Source of the DNA: Lachnospiraceae bacterium
GTDB lineage: Bacteria; Bacillota; Clostridia; Lachnospirales; Lachnospiraceae
Direction of reading: 5' to 3'
Length of the DNA stretch: 64,000 bases
NCBI GenBank assembly: GCA_029219245.1
Contig: JAQXTA010000040.1
Coordinates: 33,685-97,684, forward strand
Part shown: in pieces, positions 16,111 through 24,179 of the stretch
Layout of the letters: every line of letters begins with the position of its first letter
Numbering within the stretch: the first letter of the stretch is position 1
Translations under genes and position numbers: made by a program
Notes under the pieces: model-generated
The model's input: only the letters and a program-made list of their open reading frames with translations
Told to the model about the DNA's origin: nothing
The model's database searches: none

Positions 16111-17364
16111 ATGCAAGTTAGATTATGTGAAATTGTATCAGATGTGGAACACATTGACATTGAAAAGATTGTAAAAGTTTTAGACACACAAAAACCATTC
16201 AAAGATTATGCTTATATCTTACATAACAAAGATACTTATACTGAAGAAGATGAAAAGCAAAATGCAGACCATAAGGCTGGCACACTTAAAAGGGCTCATT
16301 ATCATATTGCTATCCGACTTGAATATGGTACAGATACCAAGTATATTGCTAACTGGTTAGGCATCAAGGAAAACTTTATCAACAGGGTAAAAGGAAAGTG
16401 GGTTGATATGTTGAAATATCTTACCCACGAAAACGCATCAACCAAATACCAGTATGCCGAAGATGAAGTAATCAGCAATTATAACTGGAAAGTAGAAAAA
16501 GCCAAAGCAATCAACAAAACTAATAGTGAAACAAGAAAAATTCAAATTATAAACGACATTGTAAGTGGTGTTATTCGTGAATTTAATTATCACGAACATA
16601 TAACCATTAGCGAATACGACAGATATAAAAAATCTATCGACAATGCGTTTAAATACAGAACCGATATTATGAAGGGGGCAAAAAGAAATATGGAATGTGT
16701 ATATATTACTGGAAAAAGTGGGACAGGAAAAAGCACCTATGCAAAAATGATGTGCGAAGATAAGGGTTATAGCGTTTTTGTGTCAAGTGGCTCTAACGAT
16801 GTACTTGACGGATATGCAGGACAAGACTGCATTATCCTTGATGATTTAAGGCCTAGCTGTATGGGTTTAAGTGACCTATTAAAGATGCTAGATAATAACA
16901 CCGCATCTACTGTTAAAAGCCGATATAAAAATAAGGTTTTGGAATGTAAACTCATTATCGTAACTTCGGTATTGAAAATTGATGAATTTTTCAATGGGGT
17001 GTTTAAGGAACAGAAAGAACCAATCGTTCAGTTAAAGCGAAGGTGCAAATTACACTTGCGTTTTGAACAAAGCCATTATTACGCAAGCCTCTTTGATGAT
17101 AAAGCGGGCGATTACTCCGAAGAATTTGAATATGTCAATCCAGTTGCGACAATGTATCCAAAAGTAGAACTCACCGACGAAGAAAAACTTAATTATATCA
17201 ACAATTTATTAGTTGCAGGGGCTGAACTTATCGGCAAGACGGAAGTTCCTGCACCACAAAGCACCGACACACTAACACCCAAAGAACAAGACCTACAAAA
17301 TAAGGTTGCTATGTTGCAAAGACATAATGATTTATTGATGAACGAATTAGATAAAGTAAAATAA
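16111..17364 (+). CDS. rep: Replication initiator, HUH endonuclease fused to a helicase
   Basis: A 417-residue Rep. The N-terminal HUH nuclease has YILHNKD (motif 1, ~36), AHYHIAI (HUH-type His 63/65) and the catalytic-Tyr motif MLKYLTHEN (Tyr 103). The C-terminal P-loop ATPase resembles superfamily 3 helicases: Walker A GKSGTGKST (201-209), Walker B IILDD (241-245), then LIIVTS (~310). A charged coiled coil ends the protein. Most HUH Reps of small Firmicute plasmids lack the helicase; the fused form is the layout of CRESS-DNA virus Reps and their bacterial plasmid relatives. AGGAGG lies 11 bases before ATG 16111. It should nick the hairpin just upstream and drive rolling-circle replication of the excised element. 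Confidence 0.88.
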   Translation: MQVRLCEIVSDVEHIDIEKIVKVLDTQKPFKDYAYILHNKDTYTEEDEKQNADHKAGTLKRAHYHIAIRLEYGTDTKYIANWLGIKENFINRVKGKWVDMLKYLTHENASTKYQYAEDEVISNYNWKVEKAKAINKTNSETRKIQIINDIVSGVIREFNYHEHITISEYDRYKKSIDNAFKYRTDIMKGAKRNMECVYITGKSGTGKSTYAKMMCEDKGYSVFVSSGSNDVLDGYAGQDCIILDDLRPSCMGLSDLLKMLDNNTASTVKSRYKNKVLECKLIIVTSVLKIDEFFNGVFKEQKEPIVQLKRRCKLHLRFEQSHYYASLFDDKAGDYSEEFEYVNPVATMYPKVELTDEEKLNYINNLLVAGAELIGKTEVPAPQSTDTLTPKEQDLQNKVAMLQRHNDLLMNELDKVK

Positions 17365-17368
17365 TTAG

Positions 17369-17400
17369 GGGAACCACTTGCGGTTTCCCCCTTTCTTTCT
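17369..17400. terminator. Terminator between rep and recombinase
   Basis: GGGGAACC and GGTTTCCCC form a hairpin with a one-base bulge, followed by CTTTCTTTCT on plus. It lies between convergent genes. Confidence 0.55.
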
Positions 17401-18926
17401 CAAATATTCCAAACAATCTCAAAATTATTGATATCGCTAGTTAGAATAATTTTGTCAATCAACAGTTTCACGACTTCTTTTTTCTGGTCTGGGCGCAAAT
17501 CTTCATATACAATATGATGATTAAATTCATCTGCTATATTGACATTATTAGAAAAATAAACTGTTGTCATACTTGCCGCTGTTTTATTCATTTGATATTT
17601 CAACTCCAATTGGTTTAACTCCGCCTGCTTCTTTTCAATCGCAGACGCAAGCGCCTCCGCGGTTAATTCACTATGCAAAGATAGTTCAATCAATTTATCA
17701 ATGTCAGCTTGAATTTCACTAATCTGCTTTTCGATTTCAGCATTTTCAACTTCCTTTTTATGCCTCAAATTCTCCATATCGTCTAACTGTTTCTGTATTT
17801 CATCACCGATAATCCTTTGCAAATCATAAAAATTGATTTTATTATATCTTGCCTCACATATATGCAAAGTTCGATTGCCATAACAATCAAGATAGGGGCG
17901 TCCGTTTGTACTTTTACTGTATGACTTGATAGCATACCCACAGCAGCCACATTTTAATTTTCCGCTTAATTCTTCCAATATACCGCCTGCATTTGCTCTG
18001 GCAAACTGTTCATTCATTGCAAGACGCTTCTGCACATTGATATAAATAACACTTTGAATAAATCCCTCAAAGTTCGTAAGATAAATGCTTTGTTCTTTCA
18101 TTGTGGTATATTTTCTTATATTTGAATTGCCTACTTTTTTACCGATAACGTGAGCACTTCTTGTGCCGTCCCATTGTTCCTCATCATTTAGAAAATTGAT
18201 TTTTCTTGTCTTAAAATAGGCATAAAGTGTTTTATCTGCTATCACATAAATGGGATTTTGTAATATCTTTGATACTGTCACGCTGTCAAATACATCTCGC
18301 TTATGTGGTTTATATCCGTTTTCATTCAGCCACCTTGCGACCTCTCCAAGCGTGCAAGTATCAACTCCATAATACAAAGCAAAGGCAGACATAACAGCCT
18401 CAATTTCTTTTTCAATCGGTATCAGTGTCGGCTTGCCTTGTTCGTTTCTTCCATTTTTGAAACCATAAGGGGCAGGCCCGCCCGCCCAACTTCCAGTTTG
18501 TGCGGTTCTGTAATAATAATTATCTTTTACACGCTTTTGAATGTTCTCCCGTTCCATCTGTGCAAATACCGCCAGTATTCCCATCATAGCCCGACCCATA
18601 GCGTTAGATGTATCAAAAGCCTCTGACACACTGACAAATTCACATTTATGCTCATTCATAATTTCATACAGTTTATAAAAGTCTGTAATGTTTCGGCTTA
18701 TTCTGTCTAATTTGTAAACAACAACCTTTTCAATTTTATCGGCTACAATGTCCTCCAATAGTCTTTGAAGTTCTGGGCGTTCGGTATTCTTGCCGCTATA
18801 TCCCTTATCCCGATAAATAACTGCATTTTTATCAATGCCTTGGCATAGTTCAATTTGTCCTTCTATGCTCAAACTTTCCTTTTTGTCCACTGACTGCCTT
18901 GCGTAAATTGCTGTTTGCCTTGTCAT
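17400..18926 (-). CDS. Large serine recombinase (integrase)
   Basis: A 508-residue site-specific recombinase that would integrate and excise the element. The resolvase domain has YARQSVDKKESLSIEGQ (nucleophile Ser 12), then KLDRISRN and the GRAMMGILAVFAQMERENI helix. A recombinase domain follows (PAPYGFKNGR onward), then a zinc ribbon (LKCGCCGY ... DCYGNRTLHICEA) and a coiled coil (~385-460). Start at ATG 18926 behind GGAGG; a TTG six bases upstream is a weaker choice. The short 5-bp crossover core at the element ends is what this family produces. Excision in the reverse direction normally needs a directionality factor; the overlapping small ORF is a candidate. Confidence 0.93.
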   Translation of the reverse strand: MTRQTAIYARQSVDKKESLSIEGQIELCQGIDKNAVIYRDKGYSGKNTERPELQRLLEDIVADKIEKVVVYKLDRISRNITDFYKLYEIMNEHKCEFVSVSEAFDTSNAMGRAMMGILAVFAQMERENIQKRVKDNYYYRTAQTGSWAGGPAPYGFKNGRNEQGKPTLIPIEKEIEAVMSAFALYYGVDTCTLGEVARWLNENGYKPHKRDVFDSVTVSKILQNPIYVIADKTLYAYFKTRKINFLNDEEQWDGTRSAHVIGKKVGNSNIRKYTTMKEQSIYLTNFEGFIQSVIYINVQKRLAMNEQFARANAGGILEELSGKLKCGCCGYAIKSYSKSTNGRPYLDCYGNRTLHICEARYNKINFYDLQRIIGDEIQKQLDDMENLRHKKEVENAEIEKQISEIQADIDKLIELSLHSELTAEALASAIEKKQAELNQLELKYQMNKTAASMTTVYFSNNVNIADEFNHHIVYEDLRPDQKKEVVKLLIDKIILTSDINNFEIVWNI

Positions 18927-19020
18927 TTGCAATTTCCTCCCTATTCATAAACTCCAATAACTTCATATAGATAGCCAGTTTTTCATCTTGTGTAAGGTTC
19001 TTATATGTGTTTATAATCAC
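18850..19020 (-). CDS. Small ORF overlapping the recombinase start
   Basis: A 56-codon frame from GTG 19020 (AAAGG eight bases upstream) reading VIINTYKNLTQDEKLAIYMK and ending FEHRRTN. It overlaps the recombinase by 77 bases in another frame. Its N-terminal half looks helical. The recombinase ribosome site lies within it, so at minimum it couples translation; it might encode a recombination directionality factor. No family recognised. Confidence 0.42.
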   Translation of the reverse strand: MIINTYKNLTQDEKLAIYMKLLEFMNREEIANDKANSNLRKAVSGQKGKFEHRRTN

Positions 19021-19076
19021 TTATACACCTTTAAGATTATTTTACTACATATCTATTAAAAAGTCATTCCTTTTAT

Positions 19077-19081
19077 GTCTA
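19077..19081. other. Right attachment core (GTCTA)
   Basis: Element side is CCTTTTAT, host side is GTGTATCAACATCC. It matches 13195-13199. Confidence 0.8.
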
Positions 19082-19790
19082 GTGTATCAACATCCCACTG
19101 AATTGGATAATACCCACACTTTTTCGCCACTTTTATGACATCATTATCATAATCTCCATAGGGTGGGCGGAACAGAAACATATCATATCCGGTCAGTTCT
19201 TTTACCTTTCTATGTACCGCCATCAGTTCTTCTTCAATTTCACTGTCGGAAAGCTGTGACATATTCTTATGATTTTCACTGTGGTTACCCAGGTCGTGCC
19301 CGTCTGCCAAAATTGCTTTCACATCCTCTGGATAAGACTCCACCCAACCACCGGTCATGAAAAACGTTACTTTTACATTATACTTCCGCAAAATTTCCAA
19401 AATCGTAGCCGTATCCTCATTCCCCCATGCAGCATCAAAACTAAGTGCAATCTGTTTCTTATCGGTTTCCACACAGTAAATCGGAAGTTCTCTTCCGTCT
19501 ACGGAATTACTGACCGTAATACTGTCCGGCAGCACCTTGACGATTCCCTGTATCAATGCCACCGTTGCCAAAAGAAAGGCCGCCGATTTTACTGCCTGCA
19601 ACAAAATTTCCTGTCGAAATCTCTTCTTCTTCCATTTTGCCTTTTGGGACTGTATCTTCGGCTGCCTTCCTGCCTCTTGTACTCTGCTCCCTTTCTCTGT
19701 ATTTTCTGTACTAATTCTGTTTTCCAGTTCTTCTAAAATCAGTTTAACCTTCTCATCCCATGTTTTTTTCTCATTGCTCATGGAAATCAC
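19077..19790 (-). pseudogene. Polysaccharide deacetylase, N-terminal fragment (split by element)
   Basis: 238 codons of a membrane-anchored NodB-type (CE4) deacetylase related to clostridial PdaB-like proteins, which remove N-acetyl groups from wall glycans. A charged cytoplasmic head and TM (~68-88) precede the NodB domain: ALSFDAAWGNEDT (motif 1), HDLGNHSENH (metal-binding His pair) and RPPYGDYD (motif 3). At DTLD it runs into the element and ends seven foreign codons later (stop at 19056). Motif 5 is lost to the distant fragment at 12967-13199, so the product is expected to be inactive unless the element excises. The upstream start and promoter region look intact. Confidence 0.9.
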
Positions 19791-19866
19791 CTTATGCGAA
19801 TCAATTAGTAAAGTATATGCCGATTTCTTCTAATCCTTGAAAAAAACTTATAATTGCTTTACAATG

Positions 19867-19888
19867 TGTCTTGACAGCTGACAAGACA
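19867..19888. promoter_or_regulatory. Palindromic operator before the PTS-type permease
   Basis: TGTCTTG - ACAGCTGA - CAAGACA (7-8-7, perfect arms) overlapping the -35 box. Its inside contains TTGACAGCTG, a 10-mer also found at 28670-28679. Confidence 0.5.
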
Positions 19889-19906
19889 GCTTGTAAAAAA
19901 TATAAT
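19878..19906 (+). promoter_or_regulatory. Promoter of the PTS-type permease
   Basis: -35 CTGACA (19878-19883), 17-base spacer, -10 TATAAT (19901-19906). An ATG at 19905 falls inside the -10 box, which supports the later start at 19932. Confidence 0.6.
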
Positions 19907-19931
19907 GAAATGTGAAAGGAATCTAGAAAAC

Positions 19932-20981
19932 ATGAAAGAATTTTTCAAGCGTAAAAATATAATCTTCTCTTTCAAGCGATACGGGGTAGACTGTCTGGGT
20001 GCCATGGCACAGGGACTTTTCTGTTCCTTATTAATCGGTACTATTATTAAGACATTGGGACAACAGACAGGACTGGAATATCTGGTTACAGTCGGTACCT
20101 ATGCAACTGCCTTTGCCGGTCCCGCAATGGCAATTGCCATCGGTTATTCCTTGCAAGCACCTCCATTAGTACTTTTTTCTCTGATTGCGGTCGGTGGTGC
20201 CGCCAACGAGCTGGGTGGAGCAGGCGGTCCTCTGGCTGTTCTGATCATTGCAATCCTTGCAGCAGAATGTGGTAAGCTGGTTTCCAAAGAAACCAAAATT
20301 GATATTCTGGTAACTCCTTTTGTCACTATTTTTGTGGGTGTTTCCCTTTCATCCCTACTGGCTCCGGCTATTGGAAGTGCCGCAAGCTCCGTCGGACAGC
20401 TCATTATGTGGGCAACCGATTTGCAGCCATTCCTAATGGGTATCTTAGTTTCCGTTGTAGTAGGCATCGCCTTGACACTACCTATTTCTTCCGCGGCTAT
20501 CTGTGCTGCCTTGTCCCTGACCGGACTTGCCGGTGGTGCCGCTGTTGCCGGATGCTGTGCTAATATGGTTGGCTTTGCTGTAATGAGTTTCAAGGAAAAT
20601 AAGTGGGGTGGTCTGATATCTCAGGGACTTGGTACCTCCATGCTGCAGATGGGCAATATAGTGAAAAATCCGAAAATCTGGATTCCTCCGATTATTGCTT
20701 CTGCCATTACCGGGTCGCTTGCCACCTGTGTCTTCAAATTGCAAATGAATGGTACTCCGGTTTCCTCCGGCATGGGTACCTGTGGCCTTGTCGGACAAAT
20801 TGGTGTCTATACCGGATGGTTAAATGATATTGCTGCCGGAACAAAAACGGCGATTACCGCTTTTGACTGGATAGGACTTGTTTTAATTAGTTTCATCCTT
20901 CCTGCCATTATCAGCCTTCTTTTAGGTAATCTGCTCCGTAAAATCGGCTGGATTAAGGAAAATGACCTGAAACTGGACTAA
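19932..20981 (+). CDS. PTS_EIIC_2-family membrane permease
   Basis: A 349-residue polytopic protein of the PTS transporter subunit IIC type 2 / PfoR family (COG3641). About ten hydrophobic segments carry Gly/Ala-rich blocks such as AVGGAANELGGAGGP and LTGLAGGAAVAGCCANMVGFA. Start at ATG 19932 since the earlier in-frame ATG 19905 lies in the -10 box. Unlike normal sugar PTS permeases it has no IIA or IIB partner in the window, as is usual for this family. Substrate unknown. It appears monocistronic with a palindrome over the promoter, so expression is probably repressor-controlled. Confidence 0.85.
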   Translation: MKEFFKRKNIIFSFKRYGVDCLGAMAQGLFCSLLIGTIIKTLGQQTGLEYLVTVGTYATAFAGPAMAIAIGYSLQAPPLVLFSLIAVGGAANELGGAGGPLAVLIIAILAAECGKLVSKETKIDILVTPFVTIFVGVSLSSLLAPAIGSAASSVGQLIMWATDLQPFLMGILVSVVVGIALTLPISSAAICAALSLTGLAGGAAVAGCCANMVGFAVMSFKENKWGGLISQGLGTSMLQMGNIVKNPKIWIPPIIASAITGSLATCVFKLQMNGTPVSSGMGTCGLVGQIGVYTGWLNDIAAGTKTAITAFDWIGLVLISFILPAIISLLLGNLLRKIGWIKENDLKLD

Positions 20982-21112
20982 GAAAAACCAAAAAAATAAA
21001 AAAATTTCATTTTCCCCTTTACAAATCACAGGAAAAACCGAGATAATATATATAAGAATGAATCTGTTAACAAGACATGGATGTCAATATTTATAATCAA
21101 AGGAGTGATATT

Positions 21113-21829
21113 ATGGCAATCGGTATTACAGGATTAACCTCCGGTAAGGGAGATGTATATTCCAACTTATTAAGTTCCGGCACTGTTTCATCTGCAAGCG
21201 GATTAGATGCTTTTGGCAGCACAAGCCTTTTATCTGATTATGCTTCTATCAAGAACGGAAGCTACGGCAAAATGATGAAAGCATATTATCAGAAACAGGA
21301 AGATGCCTCTGAAACTTCCTCTGACAGCAAGACCGAAAAAGAAAAAAAAGATACTGTTACCGCTTCTTCTGCCAGCAGTGCTTATAAGAGTGCAGAAAAA
21401 TTAAATACGGAAGATTTTAGTGAAGAAAATAAAGACAACCTTTATACAAGCATATCTTCTTTTGTAAAAGAATACAATTCCATGATAAGGAATGCATCAA
21501 ACAGTGAACTGGACAATGTCAGAAAACAGGCTGACTGGTTAAACGATACCACCTATGCAAACTTTAAGCTTTTATCCTCCGTCGGTATTACGATGAATAC
21601 GGATCGTACTTTATCTCTGGATGAGGATATTTTCAAGAAAGCAAATGTGACAACCGTAAAAAGCCTTTTTGCCGGTAACGGTTCTTATGCTGACAGGGTT
21701 TCTGCAAAAGCAAGCCAGATTTACCGCTATGCAAATGGTGGCAGCTCCATTACCGCCAAAAGCTACACCAGTACAGGCTCCTACAGCCAGACAAATACAG
21801 AAGCTTCAACCATTAACAGTGTAACGTAA
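21113..21829 (+). CDS. FliD C-terminal-like secreted/surface protein
   Basis: A 238-residue Ser/Thr-rich protein without a Sec signal. The N-terminal half is low complexity with a Lys/Glu patch (~70-90). The C-terminal half (~105-220) resembles the tail of the flagellar cap FliD: a helix SISSFVKEYNSMIRNAS, then LLSSVGITMNTDRTLSLDED, then VKSLFAGNGSYADRVSAKAS. AGGAG lies 7 bases before ATG 21113; an earlier in-frame ATG lacks one. No flagellar genes are nearby. It may be a flagellar-exported or degenerate FliD relative. Similarity is by pattern only. Confidence 0.6.
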   Translation: MAIGITGLTSGKGDVYSNLLSSGTVSSASGLDAFGSTSLLSDYASIKNGSYGKMMKAYYQKQEDASETSSDSKTEKEKKDTVTASSASSAYKSAEKLNTEDFSEENKDNLYTSISSFVKEYNSMIRNASNSELDNVRKQADWLNDTTYANFKLLSSVGITMNTDRTLSLDEDIFKKANVTTVKSLFAGNGSYADRVSAKASQIYRYANGGSSITAKSYTSTGSYSQTNTEASTINSVT

Positions 21830-21912
21830 TGCTAGTGAGATGTATTTTAATAGCATATTGGAGTAATCTATACAATACATAAAAGCAAGAATAAAAATGT
21901 GACACTAAGCAA

Positions 21913-21946
21913 AATCACCGGAAGTTTTATCTCCCGGTGATTTTTT
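21913..21946. terminator. Terminator between convergent genes
   Basis: AATCACCGG and CCGGTGATT around a 12-base loop, followed by T6 on plus. It serves the FliD-like gene and probably the sugar operon on minus. Confidence 0.8.
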
Positions 21947-21994
21947 ATACTAACAATGCCTTTTTATACAATTTCCCTCTCGTAATAAAACATC

Positions 21995-23479
21995 TTATGC
22001 AAACGGATTTTCGGTCGGATACGGAAGGCTCTTGGGCTGATTGTAACCAATTTCGCTTACATCCACTCCGATGTATTTAAATACTTCATACAGCGCTTTA
22101 CCATAGTGTCCGAAAGCAACGGCTCCATGATGCGGGTAATTCTTCTCAATCAATACATGACGATAAAATCTTCCCATTTCCGAAATAGCGAACACACCGA
22201 TACCACCAAAGGATTTGGTTGCTACCGGAAGGACTTCGCCTTCTGCTACATAGGCACGCAGAATATTGTCTGCTGTACTCTGTAAACGATAGAAGGTAAT
22301 GTTGCCCGGAACGATATCTCCCTCCAAAGTACCCTGTGTAACTTCTTCCGGAAGGCTTCTTGCCATAATCATCTGGTATTCCATGCTACACTTAGACAGC
22401 TTCTTGGAACAGGTATTTCCACAGTGGAAGCCCATGAAAGTATCGGTAAATTTGTAATCAAATTTGCCTTCAATGGATTCCTTATACATATCCTTCGGTA
22501 CAGAGTTGTTAATATCAAGCAGGGTAACGATATCATCACTTACTGCTTCACCGATAAACTCACTTAAGCATCCGTAAATATCCACTTCGCAGGATACCGG
22601 AATGCCTCTTCCTGTCAGACGGCTGTTGACATAGCATGGAACAAATCCGAACTGTGTCTGGAAAGCCGGCCAGCATTTTCCTGCAATGGCAACATATTCT
22701 CTGTATCCTTTGTGTCCTTCAATCCAATCAAGCAGTGTCAATTCATACTGAGCCAGTTTCGGAAGGATTTCCGGTTTATTGTTTCCGGCACCGAGTTCTT
22801 CCTCCATATCCTTTACAACATCCGGAATACGAGGATCATTGGCATGCTTATTGAATGCTTCAAACAAATCCAGTTCGGAGTTCTCTTCAATTTCAACACC
22901 CAGATTATAAAGCTGTTTGATTGGTGCGTTACAAGCTAAGAAGTTTAACGGACGAGGTCCGAAAGAAATAATCTTTAAGCTGGAAAGTGCAACGATAGCG
23001 CGTGCAATCGGAACAAATTCATGAATCATTTTTGCACAGTCCTCTGCATCACCTACCGGATATTCCGGAATATATGCCTTTACATTACGCAGCTTTAAGT
23101 TATAGCTTGCATTCAACATACCGCAGTATGCATCACCACGTCCCTGCACCAAGTCATTCTGGGATTCTTCTGCTGCAGCCACAAACATCTTTGGTCCTTC
23201 AAAATGTTTTGCCAACAGTGTTTCGGAAATTTCCGGACCAAAGTTTCCAAGATATACGCAGAGTGCATTACATCCGTTGTCTTTGATGTCTTTTAAAGCA
23301 TTTACCATATCAATTTCGCTCTCAATAATGCAGACAGGACATTCATAAATGTCGGATGCATCATACGCTTTCTTGTATGCTTCCACCAAAGCTTTTCTTC
23401 TGTTCACTGCCAATGATGCCGGGAAACAATCGCGGCTTACTGCTACAATACCGATTTTTACTTTTGGTAAATTGTTCAT
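21995..23479 (-). CDS. L-fucose/L-arabinose isomerase-family protein
   Basis: A 494-residue cytosolic aldose-ketose isomerase relative. It shares the FucI/AraA layout, with ICVYLGNFGPE-like and AAAEESQ blocks early, a CEVDIYGCLSEFIG block in the middle, and MGFHCGNTC and HHGAVAFGHYGKALYE late. The metal-binding acidic and His residues are plausible in the CEVD and FHCGN regions. The substrate is not evident. With a xylulokinase upstream, it probably makes a ketopentose for phosphorylation. Third gene of the operon; the LacI protein divergent from it is the likely regulator. Confidence 0.78.
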   Translation of the reverse strand: MNNLPKVKIGIVAVSRDCFPASLAVNRRKALVEAYKKAYDASDIYECPVCIIESEIDMVNALKDIKDNGCNALCVYLGNFGPEISETLLAKHFEGPKMFVAAAEESQNDLVQGRGDAYCGMLNASYNLKLRNVKAYIPEYPVGDAEDCAKMIHEFVPIARAIVALSSLKIISFGPRPLNFLACNAPIKQLYNLGVEIEENSELDLFEAFNKHANDPRIPDVVKDMEEELGAGNNKPEILPKLAQYELTLLDWIEGHKGYREYVAIAGKCWPAFQTQFGFVPCYVNSRLTGRGIPVSCEVDIYGCLSEFIGEAVSDDIVTLLDINNSVPKDMYKESIEGKFDYKFTDTFMGFHCGNTCSKKLSKCSMEYQMIMARSLPEEVTQGTLEGDIVPGNITFYRLQSTADNILRAYVAEGEVLPVATKSFGGIGVFAISEMGRFYRHVLIEKNYPHHGAVAFGHYGKALYEVFKYIGVDVSEIGYNQPKSLPYPTENPFA

Positions 23480-23529
23480 TTCTTATTATCCTCCTTTTAA
23501 CCGGGGTTACCGGTACATTTTCTTATTAT

Positions 23530-24153
23530 CTACTGTCTAATATCCAGGTTTTTGCCAATCAGTCCGATGTGTGCACCTGCATCCAGTCCACCTTCCGCAT
23601 GGCCAATCAGCCATTTGTTCTGTGCGGTAATCAGGGAGTCTTCCCATCCCTCATGTGCTTCCTTTAACGGATAATTGGTACCTGCCGGCAATACGATTCC
23701 AACTTTGAAACCGTCCTCATTGGCACTGCAAGGTGCATAATGAAGGGTTGTTGCATAAATTTCAACAGCCGTACCTGCCGGTACTAAGAATGCTTCCATC
23801 CGGGAAGTATCATAAGTAAAATCATCAGTAATATCCTGCTGCATACCAAGCAATAGAACCGCATCCGTTGCTGCCACATTGATTTCGGAGCTTCTGTGGT
23901 ATTCTACTGCATTCAATTTGTAGTTATGACCATTGCAGTAACCTACCTGAATCGGCAGTTCACCATAGGTTCTTTTTTGTAATTCCTTCGCTGTCTTTGT
24001 TGCTTCCAATACGGCAATCGAAGGTTCATAAGCCACGCCTTCCGGAAGTGGTGTTTCTTTTTGAATGACTTCCACCAATTCCTTAAAATCAATCTCCTGT
24101 ACGACTCTGCCGTATTTACGGAATGCCGCATCTGTTACTTTCTTAATTTCCAT
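23530..24153 (-). CDS. DUF4867-family protein
   Basis: A 207-residue cytosolic protein that I recognise as DUF4867, a family usually found beside isomerase and xylulokinase genes in gut Clostridia. Visible features are a mid-protein His-rich beta segment (GYCNGHNYKLNAVEYHRSSE) and a cupin-like stretch MEAFLVPAGTAVEIYATTLHYAPC, with several His and Glu that could hold a metal. A sugar isomerase, epimerase or mutarotase role is plausible but not established. It sits 26 bases after the kinase and 50 before the isomerase, so it is part of the same sugar pathway. Confidence 0.75.
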   Translation of the reverse strand: MEIKKVTDAAFRKYGRVVQEIDFKELVEVIQKETPLPEGVAYEPSIAVLEATKTAKELQKRTYGELPIQVGYCNGHNYKLNAVEYHRSSEINVAATDAVLLLGMQQDITDDFTYDTSRMEAFLVPAGTAVEIYATTLHYAPCSANEDGFKVGIVLPAGTNYPLKEAHEGWEDSLITAQNKWLIGHAEGGLDAGAHIGLIGKNLDIRQ

Positions 24154-24179
24154 TGGTCTGATCTCCTTCCTTTCCGGCC

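Larger units (their letters stand above)
13195..19081. mobile_element. 5.9-kb integrative mobilizable/replicative element in a deacetylase gene
   Basis: Bounded by the 5-bp direct repeat GTCTA at 13195-13199 and 19077-19081. Contents in order: RHH regulator (-), SH3b lipoprotein (+), MobV relaxase (-), small ORF (-), Rep with HUH and helicase domains (+), large serine recombinase (-), small ORF (-). Deleting 13200-19081 restores the interrupted host gene exactly. The recombinase explains integration, MobV and an oriT-like site explain mobilisation, and Rep with a hairpin origin suggests replication of an excised circle. The recombined circle junction would read TTTTAT-GTCTA-AGCTGT. No type IV secretion genes are present, so transfer would need a helper. 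The interior looks more AT-rich than its flanks. Confidence 0.9.

Noticed and set aside
19056..19076. Last seven codons of the N-terminal deacetylase frame as native sequence
   Set aside because: They belong to the element end; the native continuation is at 13194 downwards, as shown by frame and motif continuity.
13200..19076. Element as an insertion sequence or prophage remnant
   Set aside because: It has no transposase, terminal inverted repeats, capsid or packaging genes; serine recombinase, relaxase and Rep fit an integrative mobilizable element.
20144..20593. Ala/Pro-rich frame antisense to the PTS-type permease
   Set aside because: Composition is the complement of Gly/Ala-rich membrane helices; no start signals.
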